A stretch of DNA of 64,000 nucleotides from Lachnospiraceae bacterium (GCA_017445585.1 JAFSTX010000046.1:1-64000), one strand, 5' to 3'; shown: positions 41,322 through 51,346, counted from the stretch's first letter. A program made the numbers and translations. The notes: generated by a model not told the origin, from the letters alone.

Positions 41322-42659
41322 ATGGATCTGTTTGATTATGCAAGAGAAATTAACAGGGATTCTTCGTCGCCTCTGGCGGTCAGAATGCGGCCGGAGACAC
41401 TGGACGAAGTCGTGGGACAGGAGCATATCCTCGGGAAGGACAAGCTTCTATCGCGTGCTATCCGTGCCGACAAACTCAGCTCTGTCATCTTTTACGGGCC
41501 TCCCGGCACCGGCAAGACCACTCTGGCGCACGTGATCGCCAGGACCACGAGCTCTGATTTCAGGCAGATCAATGCGACCACCGCGGGCAAAAAGGATATG
41601 CAGGACGCAGTGGAGGACGCGCACAGACTGCTCGCCTCGCAGGGACGCAGGACCATCCTGTTTGTCGACGAGATACATCGTTTCAATAAGGCCCAGCAGG
41701 ACTATCTGCTTCCTTATGTGGAGGACGGGACGATCATACTCATCGGTGCGACCACGGAGAATCCTTATTTCGAGGTGAACGGAGCTCTGATCTCAAGGTC
41801 GGTCATCTTTGAGCTCAGGCCGCTCTCGCCGGAGAATATTGCGGTATTGATCGAGCGCGCCGTATATGACGAGAAAAAGGGCATGGGTGCATACCGTGCC
41901 GTCATAGACGACGATGCCAGGGATTTTCTGGCGGATATATGCGGCGGCGATGCCAGAGCTGCGATAAACGCCGTAGAGCTGGCAGTCATCACGACACCTC
42001 CATCGGAGGACGGCAGGATACACATCACCGCGCAGGTCGCGGAGGAGTGCATACAGCGCAGGAACGTCCGTTATGATAAGACCGGAGACAACCACTATGA
42101 CGTGATCTCCGCATTTATTAAGAGCATGCGCGGTTCGGACCCCGACGCAGCGCTCTACTATCTCGCCAGGATGATCTATGCGGGAGAGGATCCGGTATTC
42201 ATCGCGCGGCGTATCATGATCTGCGCGGCAGAGGATGTAGGCATGGCCGATCCTCAGGCGCTTGTGGTCGCCACTGCAGCTTCCCTTACCTGCGAGCGCA
42301 TCGGTATGCCGGAGGGCCAGATACCGCTGGCCGAGGCTGCTGTCTATGTGGCAACCGCACCTAAGAGCAACGCATCATACATGGGGCTTATGGCAGCCAT
42401 GAAAGCCGTAAAGGAAGTCGATATGGCGAGCGTGCCGCCCCACCTTAAGGACGCGCACTACGGCGGCGCCGGCAAGCTTGGCCACGGGCTCGATTACAAA
42501 TACGCTCACGACTTCCCGGGACATTATGTGAAGCAGCAGTACCTGCCGGATGAGCTCGTGGGCAGGAAGTTCTTTGAGCCGGGTGTGAACGGCTACGAGA
42601 ACACCATACGCAGATATATGGAATTCTGCGAAAAAATGGCCGGGAACGGCGAAAAATAA
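41322..42659 (+). CDS. rarA: Replication-associated recombination protein RarA (MgsA)
   Basis: A 445-residue AAA+ ATPase of normal RarA length. Walker A is GPPGTGKTT (residues 59-67), Walker [10 protein letters not shown] (about 113-121), with the sensor I region IGATTENPYFEVN. The tetramerisation C-terminal domain follows, with the family pattern RRNVRYDKTGDNHYD. RarA acts at stalled or damaged replication forks. The RPETLDEVVGQEHIL N-terminal motif separates it from RuvB. Upstream 41116-41321 holds divergent promoters and nothing else recognisable. Confidence 0.95.
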   Translation: MDLFDYAREINRDSSSPLAVRMRPETLDEVVGQEHILGKDKLLSRAIRADKLSSVIFYGPPGTGKTTLAHVIARTTSSDFRQINATTAGKKDMQDAVEDAHRLLASQGRRTILFVDEIHRFNKAQQDYLLPYVEDGTIILIGATTENPYFEVNGALISRSVIFELRPLSPENIAVLIERAVYDEKKGMGAYRAVIDDDARDFLADICGGDARAAINAVELAVITTPPSEDGRIHITAQVAEECIQRRNVRYDKTGDNHYDVISAFIKSMRGSDPDAALYYLARMIYAGEDPVFIARRIMICAAEDVGMADPQALVVATAASLTCERIGMPEGQIPLAEAAVYVATAPKSNASYMGLMAAMKAVKEVDMASVPPHLKDAHYGGAGKLGHGLDYKYAHDFPGHYVKQQYLPDELVGRKFFEPGVNGYENTIRRYMEFCEKMAGNGEK

Positions 42660-42770
42660 AAATCCCCGCAGGATCTGCCGGATCGCTTACGAGAAGCAGA
42701 ATCATTCGGGATAGTAAAGGCTCCCGCCGAGAGGATACGGAGCCGAAACGGACAGGAAGACGATTACATC

Positions 42771-45029
42771 ATGAAAGAGAAGATCAGCAGGATATCGCGC
42801 GGACAGATAGACCCGGAAATGCCTCAGGTGAGTATTTCTCCTCTGAGCATCGAGGCTGTCATCCCCGGCGAGGACGTATTCAAGGCGGAGTTTCGCATAT
42901 CGGGCGAAGACCGCTTTTTCCTGCGCAGTCTGATCTACTCCACGAATCAGAGAGTGAAGAGCGCCTCACCGTATTTCGCGGGGTCAAATATATATATATC
43001 TTACAGCGTTGATACTGCCAGGCTCCCGGCGGGCAGCACTGTATCAGGTGAGTTCCAGCTGGTGACATGCGGAGGAGAATTCGTTGTCCCCTATACCTTT
43101 ACGGTCAAAAAAGCCAGCCTTGCCATAGGCGATATAAAGGAAGGCGATGAGCTTCCTTCGCGTATCACCCGTGCCGAGCTTATGAGCGAGCTGGCGGAGG
43201 AAAAGAGAGCGGCGGCAGCCGCAAAGAACGATGTGCAAAGCCATGAGATACAGGCAGAGGCTGACCGCTCCGAGACCGACAAGGATTTCTACCTGAAGCT
43301 GCTCTCGGGTGATCATGACTCTAATATCTATCAGTCCTTCGAGCATCAGATGAGAGGCTACGTCCGGGACGAGATCCTGGCGGGGCATCTTGACGAAAAG
43401 CTCGCGCGCATCTACAGTCAGGTGCTGGAGCCTTCCATGATAGACGAGACTTTGGCAAAGGCTCTGCCCGATATAATATTTGCACACAGGATAGAGGTAC
43501 CATCCAGATTCAGACGGCTGGAGATCGAATACGACGAGATGGAAGGCAGCCAGCAGGTCTCACTGCAGGACGGCAAAGCCACTTTTCCTCTCTATACGCG
43601 CAGCTTCGCGCTGTATCTGACAGATCGCAGCGGTGCCGTCTATGAGGCGGAAGGCCTCGAGCCCGTACCGGTGGTCCGGGACAGTGCCAGGCTCCTTGGC
43701 GTATGTGCGCGCATCGCTCCCGGCCTTCCTGTGTATCAGATCGGTATCGCGCGCGCCCTCGCAGCAAAGAATCCGCTCTCGCGCGATGAAATGCAGGTGC
43801 TCGGCGATATCGCTTTTGCCGAAGGCCTGAGCGCCGACTTCCGTTCGAGGCTCATCAGGGCCATGATACTGCACTACGACTGGAGCGCGGATGCGGGCGA
43901 CGGCTATATGCTCATATCATGCGGTGAGAAGGCCGTGCTGGATACGGATACGGAGCTGGCGCTGACACAGGCGCTGATCTCCACCGGACTGCTGAAAGAA
44001 GCCGCCCTGCACATACCCAGATGCGACTACAGGCGCCTTGACCATGCGCATCTTAAGGAACTGTGCGCCTACGAGCTGTCTCTGGACGCACCGGATGTGG
44101 ACGAATATCTGCTGGAGCGCTGCAAGTATCTCTTTGACTGCGGCGAGCAGTGGGATGACTGCGTCGAATATCTTTGCAAATACTATAACGGCCTTACAGC
44201 CGACATGACTCAGCTGCTTCACTGCGCGGACGCGGAAGGACTGATGCTCTTTGACCTGCCGGAGAGGCTGCTGGGGCAGATGCTTTTTACCGAGATCTAC
44301 GATGATCTGGACTACGTCTTCAGGTGCTACGCCAGAGATACAGTGAACAAACGCCTGCTCAGAGCCTACTACGTCATCAAATGCCACCGGTATTTCATGC
44401 TGGATGAGGAGCTTGATCCGGAGATTTTTGAGGCCATAAAATACATCCTGGCCGGTGAGATCAGCTCGGGCGACGTACCGGTGATCATCCCCCTGGCCGT
44501 GAGCAAATACTATGCCATGAAAGGGAATTTCTCAGAGGAAGACCGCGAGCTCCTGAGAAAGATCATCGCGATCCTGAGTCAGAGAGGCTTTATGTTCCCT
44601 TATTTCAAGAGGTTTTCTTCGTTCATCGATCTGCCGCAGGAGATGCTGGACAAGACGATCGCTTATTACAAAGGCCGTGAGGGCGACAGTGTGGCGCTCG
44701 TGATCTTCCCGGAGGACGACGACACAGAGCCCATATACCAGGAGATGAATTACGTCTACGCCGGCGTGTTCATCAAGCCGATACTGATCTTTGTCGGAGA
44801 GCACTATTCGTATGAGATCAGGGTCACGAGGGACGGGAAGATGCATGTGGTGCGCGAAGGCGAGATCACTGCCAACGTCGGCGATCCCGGCCGGACCAGA
44901 CGGTTTACGCGCCTTAATGCACTGATAGAAGGCAGCGCCGTGCCCGAGTCCCGTGCATGGCAGGAACAGATGGACAAATACGCCATGGATGATTCCATGA
45001 GCGAGATGCTTTTTAAGCTGGATTGGTGA
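42771..45029 (+). CDS. DUF5717-like protein of unknown function
   Basis: A 752-residue protein without signal peptide or clear membrane segment. The N-terminal region (about residues 1-125) starts MKEKISRISRGQIDPEMPQV and appears beta-rich, like an Ig or C2-type fold. A charged connector follows (KRAAAAAKNDVQSHEIQAEA). The long middle part is helical, with repeated hydrophobic patterns that could be TPR-like. A C-terminal beta domain includes YSYEIRVTRDGKMHVVREGE. It resembles DUF5717 proteins of Lachnospiraceae from memory. No catalytic motif was found. It is first of three closely spaced genes with a DUF5716-like and a TPR protein. The ribosome site AGGAAG is 11 bases from the ATG. Confidence 0.65.
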   Translation: MKEKISRISRGQIDPEMPQVSISPLSIEAVIPGEDVFKAEFRISGEDRFFLRSLIYSTNQRVKSASPYFAGSNIYISYSVDTARLPAGSTVSGEFQLVTCGGEFVVPYTFTVKKASLAIGDIKEGDELPSRITRAELMSELAEEKRAAAAAKNDVQSHEIQAEADRSETDKDFYLKLLSGDHDSNIYQSFEHQMRGYVRDEILAGHLDEKLARIYSQVLEPSMIDETLAKALPDIIFAHRIEVPSRFRRLEIEYDEMEGSQQVSLQDGKATFPLYTRSFALYLTDRSGAVYEAEGLEPVPVVRDSARLLGVCARIAPGLPVYQIGIARALAAKNPLSRDEMQVLGDIAFAEGLSADFRSRLIRAMILHYDWSADAGDGYMLISCGEKAVLDTDTELALTQALISTGLLKEAALHIPRCDYRRLDHAHLKELCAYELSLDAPDVDEYLLERCKYLFDCGEQWDDCVEYLCKYYNGLTADMTQLLHCADAEGLMLFDLPERLLGQMLFTEIYDDLDYVFRCYARDTVNKRLLRAYYVIKCHRYFMLDEELDPEIFEAIKYILAGEISSGDVPVIIPLAVSKYYAMKGNFSEEDRELLRKIIAILSQRGFMFPYFKRFSSFIDLPQEMLDKTIAYYKGREGDSVALVIFPEDDDTEPIYQEMNYVYAGVFIKPILIFVGEHYSYEIRVTRDGKMHVVREGEITANVGDPGRTRRFTRLNALIEGSAVPESRAWQEQMDKYAMDDSMSEMLFKLDW

Positions 45030-45039
45030 GGAAGTCAGA

Positions 45040-46299
45040 GTGGGACTTATACTTGGCGTCGATATCTGCGACGATTACAGCCAAATAAGCGCGTTTATCC
45101 CGGAAAAGAACGATGTGGAGCAGGTGGCTCTGCCCGGGGAGAAGATGACCGAGCGCATTCCTTCGGTCATCTGTAAGAAAAAGGACGCGGACGAGTGGCT
45201 TATCGGTGAGGAAGCTTACCGGGTGGCGCTCTTCGGAAACGGCACTCTCGTGGACCGTCTGGTCAAGCTTATCCTGAAAAAGGGCACAGCCACCATCGAG
45301 GGAGTCAAATACAATTCCGAACAGCTGATGACGAAGTTCTTCGGACGCGTCGTCGAGCTTGCGCGCAGTAAATACGACGAAAAAAGCGTGGAGAGCATGG
45401 TGATCACCGTGCAGGAGATGGAGCCCAGGCTCAACGACATCCTGATCAGGGCTGCCGTGCACTGCGGCGTGCCCCGCGAAAAGGTCCACGTCTATTGCCA
45501 CGCCGAGTGCTGCTCATACTATATCATGGCGCAAAACAGCGAGATCTGGGCTAATCAGGTCAGCCTGTTTGATCTGCGCGGTACCGGCCTTTACTACTAT
45601 GAGCTTAAGGTCATCAGAGGCCGGAAGCCTCTGGTCGTGCAGACTACGAGAGAAAAGCTCGAGGAGGGCTTTTCTCTGGATGTGCTGGAGAGTCCCTCCG
45701 GCGAAAAGCTGGCTGACAGCATACTGACTGCCTGTGCTGACCGTGTGCTCTCCGGCAAGCTCATATCCGCCGTACTGCTTTCGGGCAAAGGCTTTTCCAC
45801 TACGGACTGGGCAGGAAGCTTTCTTTCCACGGTCTGCAACCGCAGACGCGTCTTCCAGACGAACCAGATATTTGCCGACGGCGCGGCGTTTGCTGCGGGA
45901 GATCTGATGCGCGAGAATACCGCTTTCCCCTATCTCTTTGTATGCGAAGGACGTCTTGCATCCACCGTCAGTTTATTCGCGGTATACGGCGGCCGCAGGG
46001 AGAGCGTCGTGCTCTCGCAGGCCGGTACGAACTGGTCGGAAGCCGGCTCGAGTGCCGAATTCATTATCGACGATCTTAAGAATATCGAGCTGTCGGTGGT
46101 TCCGGCAGTCACCGGCAGAGCATCCAAGATCCTCATCCCGCTGGACGAGCTTCCCAAACGCCCGAACAAGACCACGAGGATCGAATTTATCGTTTCGTTT
46201 TCTTCCGAGCATCTTATGACCGTAAGAATCATAGACAGAGGCTTTGGAGACATGTTCCCTGCTACGGACAAAGTCATACGGCAGGAATGCAGCATCTGA
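45040..46299 (+). CDS. DUF5716-like protein, possible Hsp70/actin-type ATPase fold
   Basis: A 419-residue soluble protein. The N terminus, MGLILGVDICDDYSQIS, resembles the phosphate-1 loop (GIDxGTxxS) of the Hsp70/actin superfamily, and SLFDLRGTGLYYYELK resembles the phosphate-2 strand. SAVLLSGKGFSTTDWA could match the adenosine motif. The C-terminal about 100 residues look beta-rich, possibly a substrate-binding-like domain. Assignment to DUF5716 and to this fold is by eye only. GTG 45040 has a GAGGAAG site. It sits 10 bp after the DUF5717-like gene and 9 bp before the TPR gene, so a protein complex is likely. Confidence 0.6.
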   Translation: MGLILGVDICDDYSQISAFIPEKNDVEQVALPGEKMTERIPSVICKKKDADEWLIGEEAYRVALFGNGTLVDRLVKLILKKGTATIEGVKYNSEQLMTKFFGRVVELARSKYDEKSVESMVITVQEMEPRLNDILIRAAVHCGVPREKVHVYCHAECCSYYIMAQNSEIWANQVSLFDLRGTGLYYYELKVIRGRKPLVVQTTREKLEEGFSLDVLESPSGEKLADSILTACADRVLSGKLISAVLLSGKGFSTTDWAGSFLSTVCNRRRVFQTNQIFADGAAFAAGDLMRENTAFPYLFVCEGRLASTVSLFAVYGGRRESVVLSQAGTNWSEAGSSAEFIIDDLKNIELSVVPAVTGRASKILIPLDELPKRPNKTTRIEFIVSFSSEHLMTVRIIDRGFGDMFPATDKVIRQECSI

Positions 46300-46308
46300 G
46301 GAGGAGCC

Positions 46309-47121
46309 ATGGGTAATCTGATACTGACCAGGAGCCCGAGAGCGGCTCACCCGTATTACGTTCCCGAGCTGGGCATCCATCTGTATACGGCGGAGGAGCT
46401 CAGTTACTATATCTATAATAACGTCATGCTTCTGAACAGGGGCTTTATCGACGAGCGTCTGATGACTTTTATCCGCGAATGCGGAGCGGGAGAACTCGCC
46501 GCGAAGCTGGACCGCTGGAAGGACGAGGCGGATTTCTGGGAGCTGCTGCTCGTGATCCTGCAGGATATACATTTATATACCGGGCCGGAGCTGGAGAAGT
46601 TCCGTTCGGAGACGGCGCGCATCGCTACAGAAGGTCATGAGAAGATCATGCACGAGAAAGCTTCTTATATGCTCAGTATTGGCAGATACTACGATGCTAT
46701 ACGCATGTACGAAAAGCTCCTGAACAGCCGCAGCGATTATACCTCGTCCAAGAAGGTCCTCGCGGGTCTCTATGAGGGGCTCGGCGTCGCGCACGCGAGG
46801 CTTTTTGTCTATGATGAAGCACTCGCCGCATATAAGGCTGCCTATGCACAAAGCAGAAATGAAAAATACCTCAGAAGCATATATATGATCCACCTGATCT
46901 CGCCGGAGACGGAGTATCCCGCAGAGCTGTTTGCAGAGCTCGAGCCCGGCAGGCTGCCCGCGTGGGCGGCAGAGTATGAGGCGGCAAAGGAACAGGCCGT
47001 GCTCTACGGCAAGGCCAGGGCCGCGGCGGAGCTCACGGACCGGGACGAGAGGAGACGCAGAGCCGGGTATCTGGATCTGATCTCGGAGTGGAAGACGGAA
47101 TACAGGCGGTGTATGGGTTGA
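46309..47121 (+). CDS. TPR-like protein linked to the DUF5716/DUF5717 pair
   Basis: A 270-residue soluble, mostly helical protein. Residues about 105-200 contain two or three TPR-like helix pairs (ASYMLSIGRYYDAIRMYEKL, VLAGLYEGLGVAHARLF, YDEALAAYKAAYAQSRN). The N-terminal about 100 residues have a conserved-looking LYTAEELSYYIYNNVMLLN. No enzyme motif is seen. Ribosome site GAGGAGG. The TPR and the Hsp70-like neighbour resemble a chaperone plus co-chaperone arrangement, but this is inference. It ends one base before ispF starts. Confidence 0.65.
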   Translation: MGNLILTRSPRAAHPYYVPELGIHLYTAEELSYYIYNNVMLLNRGFIDERLMTFIRECGAGELAAKLDRWKDEADFWELLLVILQDIHLYTGPELEKFRSETARIATEGHEKIMHEKASYMLSIGRYYDAIRMYEKLLNSRSDYTSSKKVLAGLYEGLGVAHARLFVYDEALAAYKAAYAQSRNEKYLRSIYMIHLISPETEYPAELFAELEPGRLPAWAAEYEAAKEQAVLYGKARAAAELTDRDERRRRAGYLDLISEWKTEYRRCMG

Positions 47122-47122
47122 T

Positions 47123-47596
47123 ATGAAAGCAGCTATAGGACAGGACAGTCACAGATTCGAAAAAGAAAATTCCAGAAAGCTCTGCATACTCGGCGGAGTG
47201 ACTTTTCCCGAAGTACCGGGACTTGAAGCCAACAGCGACGGCGACGTGGTGATCCACGCGCTGGTAAACGCCATCTCGGGGCTTACCTGTCATAACATCC
47301 TCGGCGGCGTGGCGGATACCATGTGCGCGGAGGGCATCACTGACAGCACCGAGTATCTGAAGGTCGCGCAGGAGGACCTCGCTTCACTCGGATTGGAGAT
47401 CACGCATGTATCCTTTTCTATCGAAGCGGCGCGGCCCAGGATCTTGCCTCGGATCGCCGAATTGCGCGAGAGCCTGGCTGCTCTGCTGGATATCACGCCG
47501 CAGCAGGTCGGCATTACAGCCACCACTGGCGAGGAACTGACAGAGTTTGGCAAAGGCCGCGGGATCATGGTCACATGTATAGTTACTGCTGAGTGA
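47123..47596 (+). CDS. ispF: 2-C-methyl-D-erythritol 2,4-cyclodiphosphate synthase
   Basis: A 157-residue enzyme of normal IspF length, forming MEcPP in the non-mevalonate isoprenoid pathway. Zinc ligands are predicted in IGQDSHRFE (Asp8, His10) and in SDGDVVIHAL. The C-terminal GITATTGEELTEFGKGRGI matches the CDP-binding TTxExLGFxGRxEG region but in a diverged form. It stands 75 bp before ispE, so two consecutive pathway enzymes are linked. The gap contains a weak GCTGCAT/ATGCAGC stem. Confidence 0.92.
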   Translation: MKAAIGQDSHRFEKENSRKLCILGGVTFPEVPGLEANSDGDVVIHALVNAISGLTCHNILGGVADTMCAEGITDSTEYLKVAQEDLASLGLEITHVSFSIEAARPRILPRIAELRESLAALLDITPQQVGITATTGEELTEFGKGRGIMVTCIVTAE

Positions 47597-47670
47597 GGGA
47601 GCAGAGTTCTTTTTGAGTCATCTGCTGCATTGTCGTGCAGGAGCCGGGATGCAGCTGCTTTGGAGATGAA

Positions 47671-48837
47671 ATGAAGCTTTTTCTGCGGGCATACGCCAAG
47701 ATTAATCCATATCTGAATATCACGGGACGGAGAGAGGACGGCTATCATGAGCTGGACATCATATTCCGTCCTGTCACTTTATATGACGAACTGGAGATGG
47801 AACTGACAGACGGCGCCGGAGTAAAACTCGTCTGTGACCGGGCTGATCTGACCGAAGATAATATCATCTGTAAAGCGTATGAGAGGCTTAAGGAGGAGAC
47901 GGGCGTCCTGCCCGGATTTGCAGTGACTCTCCATAAGAATATCCCTTCCGGCGCAGGAATGGGCGGAGGCAGCAGCGATGCAGCGGCTTTTCTGTGGGGA
48001 GCAAATGTGCTTGCCGGGCTTGGGCTTAGTCAGGCGGAACTGATGAAGATAGGTGCGGCCGTCGGAGCGGATGTTCCGGCCTGCCTGCTGCAGAGAGTAA
48101 GCGCCGGAGAGGGCATCGGCGAGAGGCTGTGTGTGATAGAAGGCGCCGCAAACGTCAGCTATCTGATCATCAAACCGCAGGAGAGCTTCTCTACGCCGGC
48201 AATGTACGGTGAATACGATAGGCTGGCTGCAGCTGGTAAGATCCGCACAGGTAATACTGCAGGAGTTGGACGCGGCTCTGCAGCTGTAATGCGCGCCATA
48301 GCTGCCGGAGACGCTGCGGGGGAAGCGAAGAGATTTTATAATGTATTTGAGAAAACCGTCCCAGACAAAAGGCTTATCAGTTCGTTAAAAAAACTGCTCA
48401 TATCCGCCGGTGCCCGCGGCGCTCTCATGACCGGTTCCGGATCGTGTGTAGTGGGGGCCTTTTTGGATGAGCGGAGCAGGAATGCCGCATACAGGAAGCT
48501 GCTTGCGCTGCAAAAAAAAGAAGATCGCGCTTTGCAGGGATGTACTTTTTACCGCTGCAAAAGTCTGGACGAGAGCAGGGAACTCAACTACGTCTATATG
48601 GTGCGCTGCGGCGACGGCTCGCTCTATACAGGCTGGACGAAGGATCCGGAGAAACGCTTTGCCGCACACAGCAGCGGACGCGGCGCGAAGTATACCAGAA
48701 GCCGAGGCGCGCGAGAGCTCGTATACCTCGAAGCCTTTGATTCGAAGCGTGCCGCACTCGCGCGGGAGTATGCCGTAAAGCAGCTGACCAGAGACGGTAA
48801 GATCAGGCTCGCCGGGCTGCAAAACCCGGATTCATAG
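47671..48837 (+). CDS. ispE: IspE kinase fused to a C-terminal GIY-YIG domain
   Basis: A 388-residue fusion in one uninterrupted frame. Residues 1-285 are 4-diphosphocytidyl-2-C-methylerythritol kinase of the GHMP superfamily: RAYAKINPYLNITGRREDGY with catalytic-site Lys10, the ATP loop IPSGAGMGGGSSDAAA (91-106) and ALMTGSGSCVVG (251-262). Residues about 304-388 are a GIY-YIG domain of the YhbQ/UPF0213 type: NYVYMVRC, LYTGWTKDPEKRFAAH and REYAVKQLTRDGK. Normal IspE is about 285-300 residues and UPF0213 proteins about 90, so both parts look complete. GIY-YIG domains are usually nucleases. ATG 47671 follows GGAG; an upstream ATG at 47635 adds 12 unrelated residues. The tail could also be made separately, but no internal ribosome site was found. 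Confidence 0.92.
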   Translation: MKLFLRAYAKINPYLNITGRREDGYHELDIIFRPVTLYDELEMELTDGAGVKLVCDRADLTEDNIICKAYERLKEETGVLPGFAVTLHKNIPSGAGMGGGSSDAAAFLWGANVLAGLGLSQAELMKIGAAVGADVPACLLQRVSAGEGIGERLCVIEGAANVSYLIIKPQESFSTPAMYGEYDRLAAAGKIRTGNTAGVGRGSAAVMRAIAAGDAAGEAKRFYNVFEKTVPDKRLISSLKKLLISAGARGALMTGSGSCVVGAFLDERSRNAAYRKLLALQKKEDRALQGCTFYRCKSLDESRELNYVYMVRCGDGSLYTGWTKDPEKRFAAHSSGRGAKYTRSRGARELVYLEAFDSKRAALAREYAVKQLTRDGKIRLAGLQNPDS

Positions 48838-48842
48838 GGTGG

Positions 48843-48882
48843 AACCTGTTTTGGTACGTTCCATAGACAGGTTTGTTATTTT
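48843..48882 (+). terminator. Terminator after ispE
   Basis: AACCTGT (48843-48849) pairs with ACAGGTT (48867-48873), with an inner TGG/CCA, followed by TGTTATTTT. Confidence 0.6.
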
Positions 48883-48909
48883 CGGCGGAATCTGAAGTCA
48901 TTTCTGCGC

Positions 48910-48937
48910 TTGACAAATGCAATGTTTGTGTTAAAAT
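48910..48937 (+). promoter_or_regulatory. Promoter of gapA
   Basis: A perfect TTGACA (48910-48915) and TAAAAT (48932-48937) have a 16-base spacer. An AT-rich leader of about 75 bases follows before ATG 49018. Confidence 0.75.
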
Positions 48938-49017
48938 CTTAACGGATTGAAAAAGCACGTTTTTCAGGGCTTTTCGAGATTTTTTAAGTTAATTTTTTTA
49001 ATAAATGGAGGTTCAAA

Positions 49018-50055
49018 ATGTCAGTTAGAGTTGCAATCAACGGATTCGGACGTATCGGACGTCTTGCATTCAGACAGATGTTTGATGCAGAGGGCTATGA
49101 GATCGTGGCTATCAACGATCTGACCAAGCCTTCCATGCTTGCTCATCTGCTCAAGTATGATACCGCTCAGGGCGGTTACTGCGGCAGGATCGGTGAGAAT
49201 CTTCACACCGTCACAGCCGACGATGAGGCCGGCACCATCACCGTAGACGGCAGGGTTCTTACCATCTACAAAGAGGCCGACGCGAACAACCTTCCCTGGA
49301 AGGAGCTTGATGTCGACGTAGTCCTCGAGTGCACCGGTTTCTATACTTCCAAAGAGAAGTCCATGGCTCATATCAACGCCGGCGCAAAGAAGGTCGTCAT
49401 TTCCGCTCCCGCGGGCAACGATCTGCCTACCATCGTTTACTCTGTAAACGAGAATATCCTTACCGCAGATGACAAGATCATCTCCGCGGCATCCTGCACC
49501 ACCAACTGCCTTGCTCCCATGGCAAAGGCACTCAATGAGTACGCTCCCATCCAGTCCGGTATCATGAGCACCATCCACGCCTACACAGGCGATCAGATGA
49601 TCCTTGACGGACCTCACCGTAAGGGCGACCTGCGCAGAGCCCGTGCCGGCGCTGCCAACATCGTTCCCAACTCCACAGGCGCTGCCAAGGCCATCGGCCT
49701 CGTTATCCCCGAGCTTAAGGGCAAACTTATCGGCTCTGCTCAGCGTGTTCCCGTTCCTACAGGCTCCACCACTATTCTGGTAGCTGTAGTCAAGGGCAAG
49801 GATGTTACCGTAGAGGGCATCAACGCCGCCATGAAGGCTGCCGCCTCCGCTTCTTACGGCTATACCGAGGAGCAGCTGATATCCTCCGATGTTATAGGCA
49901 TGACTTATGGTTCGCTCTTTGATGCGACCCAGACCATGGTCTGCCAGATCGCTGATGATCTCTATGAGGTCCAGGTCGTTTCATGGTATGACAATGAGAA
50001 CAGCTATACCTCTCAGATGGTCCGCACCATCAAGTACTTCAGCGAGCTGAAATAA
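49018..50055 (+). CDS. gapA: Glyceraldehyde-3-phosphate dehydrogenase
   Basis: A 345-residue enzyme, slightly longer than typical, catalysing the NAD-dependent oxidation step of glycolysis. The Rossmann motif is [15 protein letters not shown]. The catalytic cysteine is Cys160 in [12 protein letters not shown], and the conserved C-terminal [13 protein letters not shown] is present. It opens the gapA-pgk-tpiA-gpmI cluster. No cggR regulator gene is adjacent. It has its own promoter and a terminator, so pgk may be expressed by read-through or separately. Confidence 0.98.
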   Translation: MSVRVAINGFGRIGRLAFRQMFDAEGYEIVAINDLTKPSMLAHLLKYDTAQGGYCGRIGENLHTVTADDEAGTITVDGRVLTIYKEADANNLPWKELDVDVVLECTGFYTSKEKSMAHINAGAKKVVISAPAGNDLPTIVYSVNENILTADDKIISAASCTTNCLAPMAKALNEYAPIQSGIMSTIHAYTGDQMILDGPHRKGDLRRARAGAANIVPNSTGAAKAIGLVIPELKGKLIGSAQRVPVPTGSTTILVAVVKGKDVTVEGINAAMKAAASASYGYTEEQLISSDVIGMTYGSLFDATQTMVCQIADDLYEVQVVSWYDNENSYTSQMVRTIKYFSELK

Positions 50056-50072
50056 TCATTGTTTTGACTTAG

Positions 50073-50103
50073 AGGCATAGCCTTCGGGCTATGCCTTTAT
50101 TTG
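50073..50103 (+). terminator. Terminator between gapA and pgk
   Basis: A 10-bp stem, AGGCATAGCC (50073-50082) with GGCTATGCCT (50087-50096), has a TTCG tetraloop followed by TTATTT. Confidence 0.85.
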
Positions 50104-50143
50104 AAAAGAGCAGGCATTTGCCTCGCATAATAAGGAGATAAAT

Positions 50144-51346
50144 ATGGCAAAACTTACAGTCGACGATATCAACGTAGCAGGAAAGAGAGTCCTCGTCCGC
50201 TGCGATTTTAACGTACCCATGAAGGACGGCGCCATCACTGATGACAAGCGCATCAGAGCCGCTCTTCCCACTATCAAGAAACTTCTGGACGACGGCGGAA
50301 GGCTGATACTGTGCTCGCATCTCGGAAAGCCGAAGGGACAGGCAAAGCCCGAGCTGACTCTGGCTCCCGTAGCCGTGCGTCTTTCGGAGCTTCTCGGGAT
50401 CGATGTAAAGTTCGTTCCCTCGGACGTAGTTGTCGATGAAAACGTTAAGGCAGCCGCAGCCGTGCTTCGTGACGGCGAGGCTATGCTCCTGGAGAATACC
50501 AGATACGTCATCGGAGAGGAGAAGAACGATCCTGAGTTCGCAAAGGAGCTCGCGTCTCTGGCCGAGGTATTTGTAAACGATGCTTTCGGTACCGCGCACA
50601 GAGCTCACGCCTCCAACGTCGGCGTGACGAAGTACCTTTCACCCAACGCGGTAGGATATCTCATGGGCAAGGAAGTCAAGTTCCTCGGCGATGCCGTAGA
50701 GAGCCCGGTACGCCCCTTCGTGGCGGTGCTCGGCGGCGCAAAGATCGCTGACAAGCTCAACGTCATCGACAACCTGCTCGAGAAGTGCGATACGCTCATC
50801 ATCGGCGGCGGCATGGCCTACACCTTCCTCAAGGCAAAGGGCTATGAGATCGGTACGTCTCTCGTAGACGACGAGAAGATCGAGTACTGCGGCGAGATGC
50901 TCAGGAAGGCCGAAAAGCTCGGCAAGGAGCTGCTTCTGCCCGTGGATACCAGGATCGTGGACGCATTCCCGGATCCCATCGACGCGCCTGTAGCGGTGAG
51001 CGTAGTTCCTTCCAATGCCATTCCCGCTGACAAGATGGGACTGGATATCGGACCCGAGACCGAGAAGCTTTTTGCGGAGAAGGTCAAGGCGGCAAAGACC
51101 GTTGTCTGGAACGGACCTATGGGCGTATTTGAGAACCCCGATCTTTGCAGCGGCACGCTCGCGGTAGCGAAGGCTCTGGCTGAGACCGACGGCACCACGA
51201 TAATCGGCGGCGGAGATTCCGCGGCAGCCATCAAGAAGCTCGGCTACTCGGATAAGGTGACTCACGTCTCCACGGGCGGCGGCGCTTCCCTCGAATATCT
51301 CGAAGGCAAAGGCCTTCCCGGCGTTGACGCCGCAGATGAGAAATAA
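50144..51346 (+). CDS. pgk: Phosphoglycerate kinase
   Basis: A 400-residue glycolytic kinase of normal length. Substrate-binding signatures are [11 protein letters not shown] and CSHLGKPKG, followed by [13 protein letters not shown]. The nucleotide-binding C-terminal domain contains [11 protein letters not shown] and [15 protein letters not shown], and ends [19 protein letters not shown]. It transfers phosphate from 1,3-bisphosphoglycerate to ADP. An AAGGAG site precedes the ATG. Confidence 0.98.
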   Translation: MAKLTVDDINVAGKRVLVRCDFNVPMKDGAITDDKRIRAALPTIKKLLDDGGRLILCSHLGKPKGQAKPELTLAPVAVRLSELLGIDVKFVPSDVVVDENVKAAAAVLRDGEAMLLENTRYVIGEEKNDPEFAKELASLAEVFVNDAFGTAHRAHASNVGVTKYLSPNAVGYLMGKEVKFLGDAVESPVRPFVAVLGGAKIADKLNVIDNLLEKCDTLIIGGGMAYTFLKAKGYEIGTSLVDDEKIEYCGEMLRKAEKLGKELLLPVDTRIVDAFPDPIDAPVAVSVVPSNAIPADKMGLDIGPETEKLFAEKVKAAKTVVWNGPMGVFENPDLCSGTLAVAKALAETDGTTIIGGGDSAAAIKKLGYSDKVTHVSTGGGASLEYLEGKGLPGVDAADEK

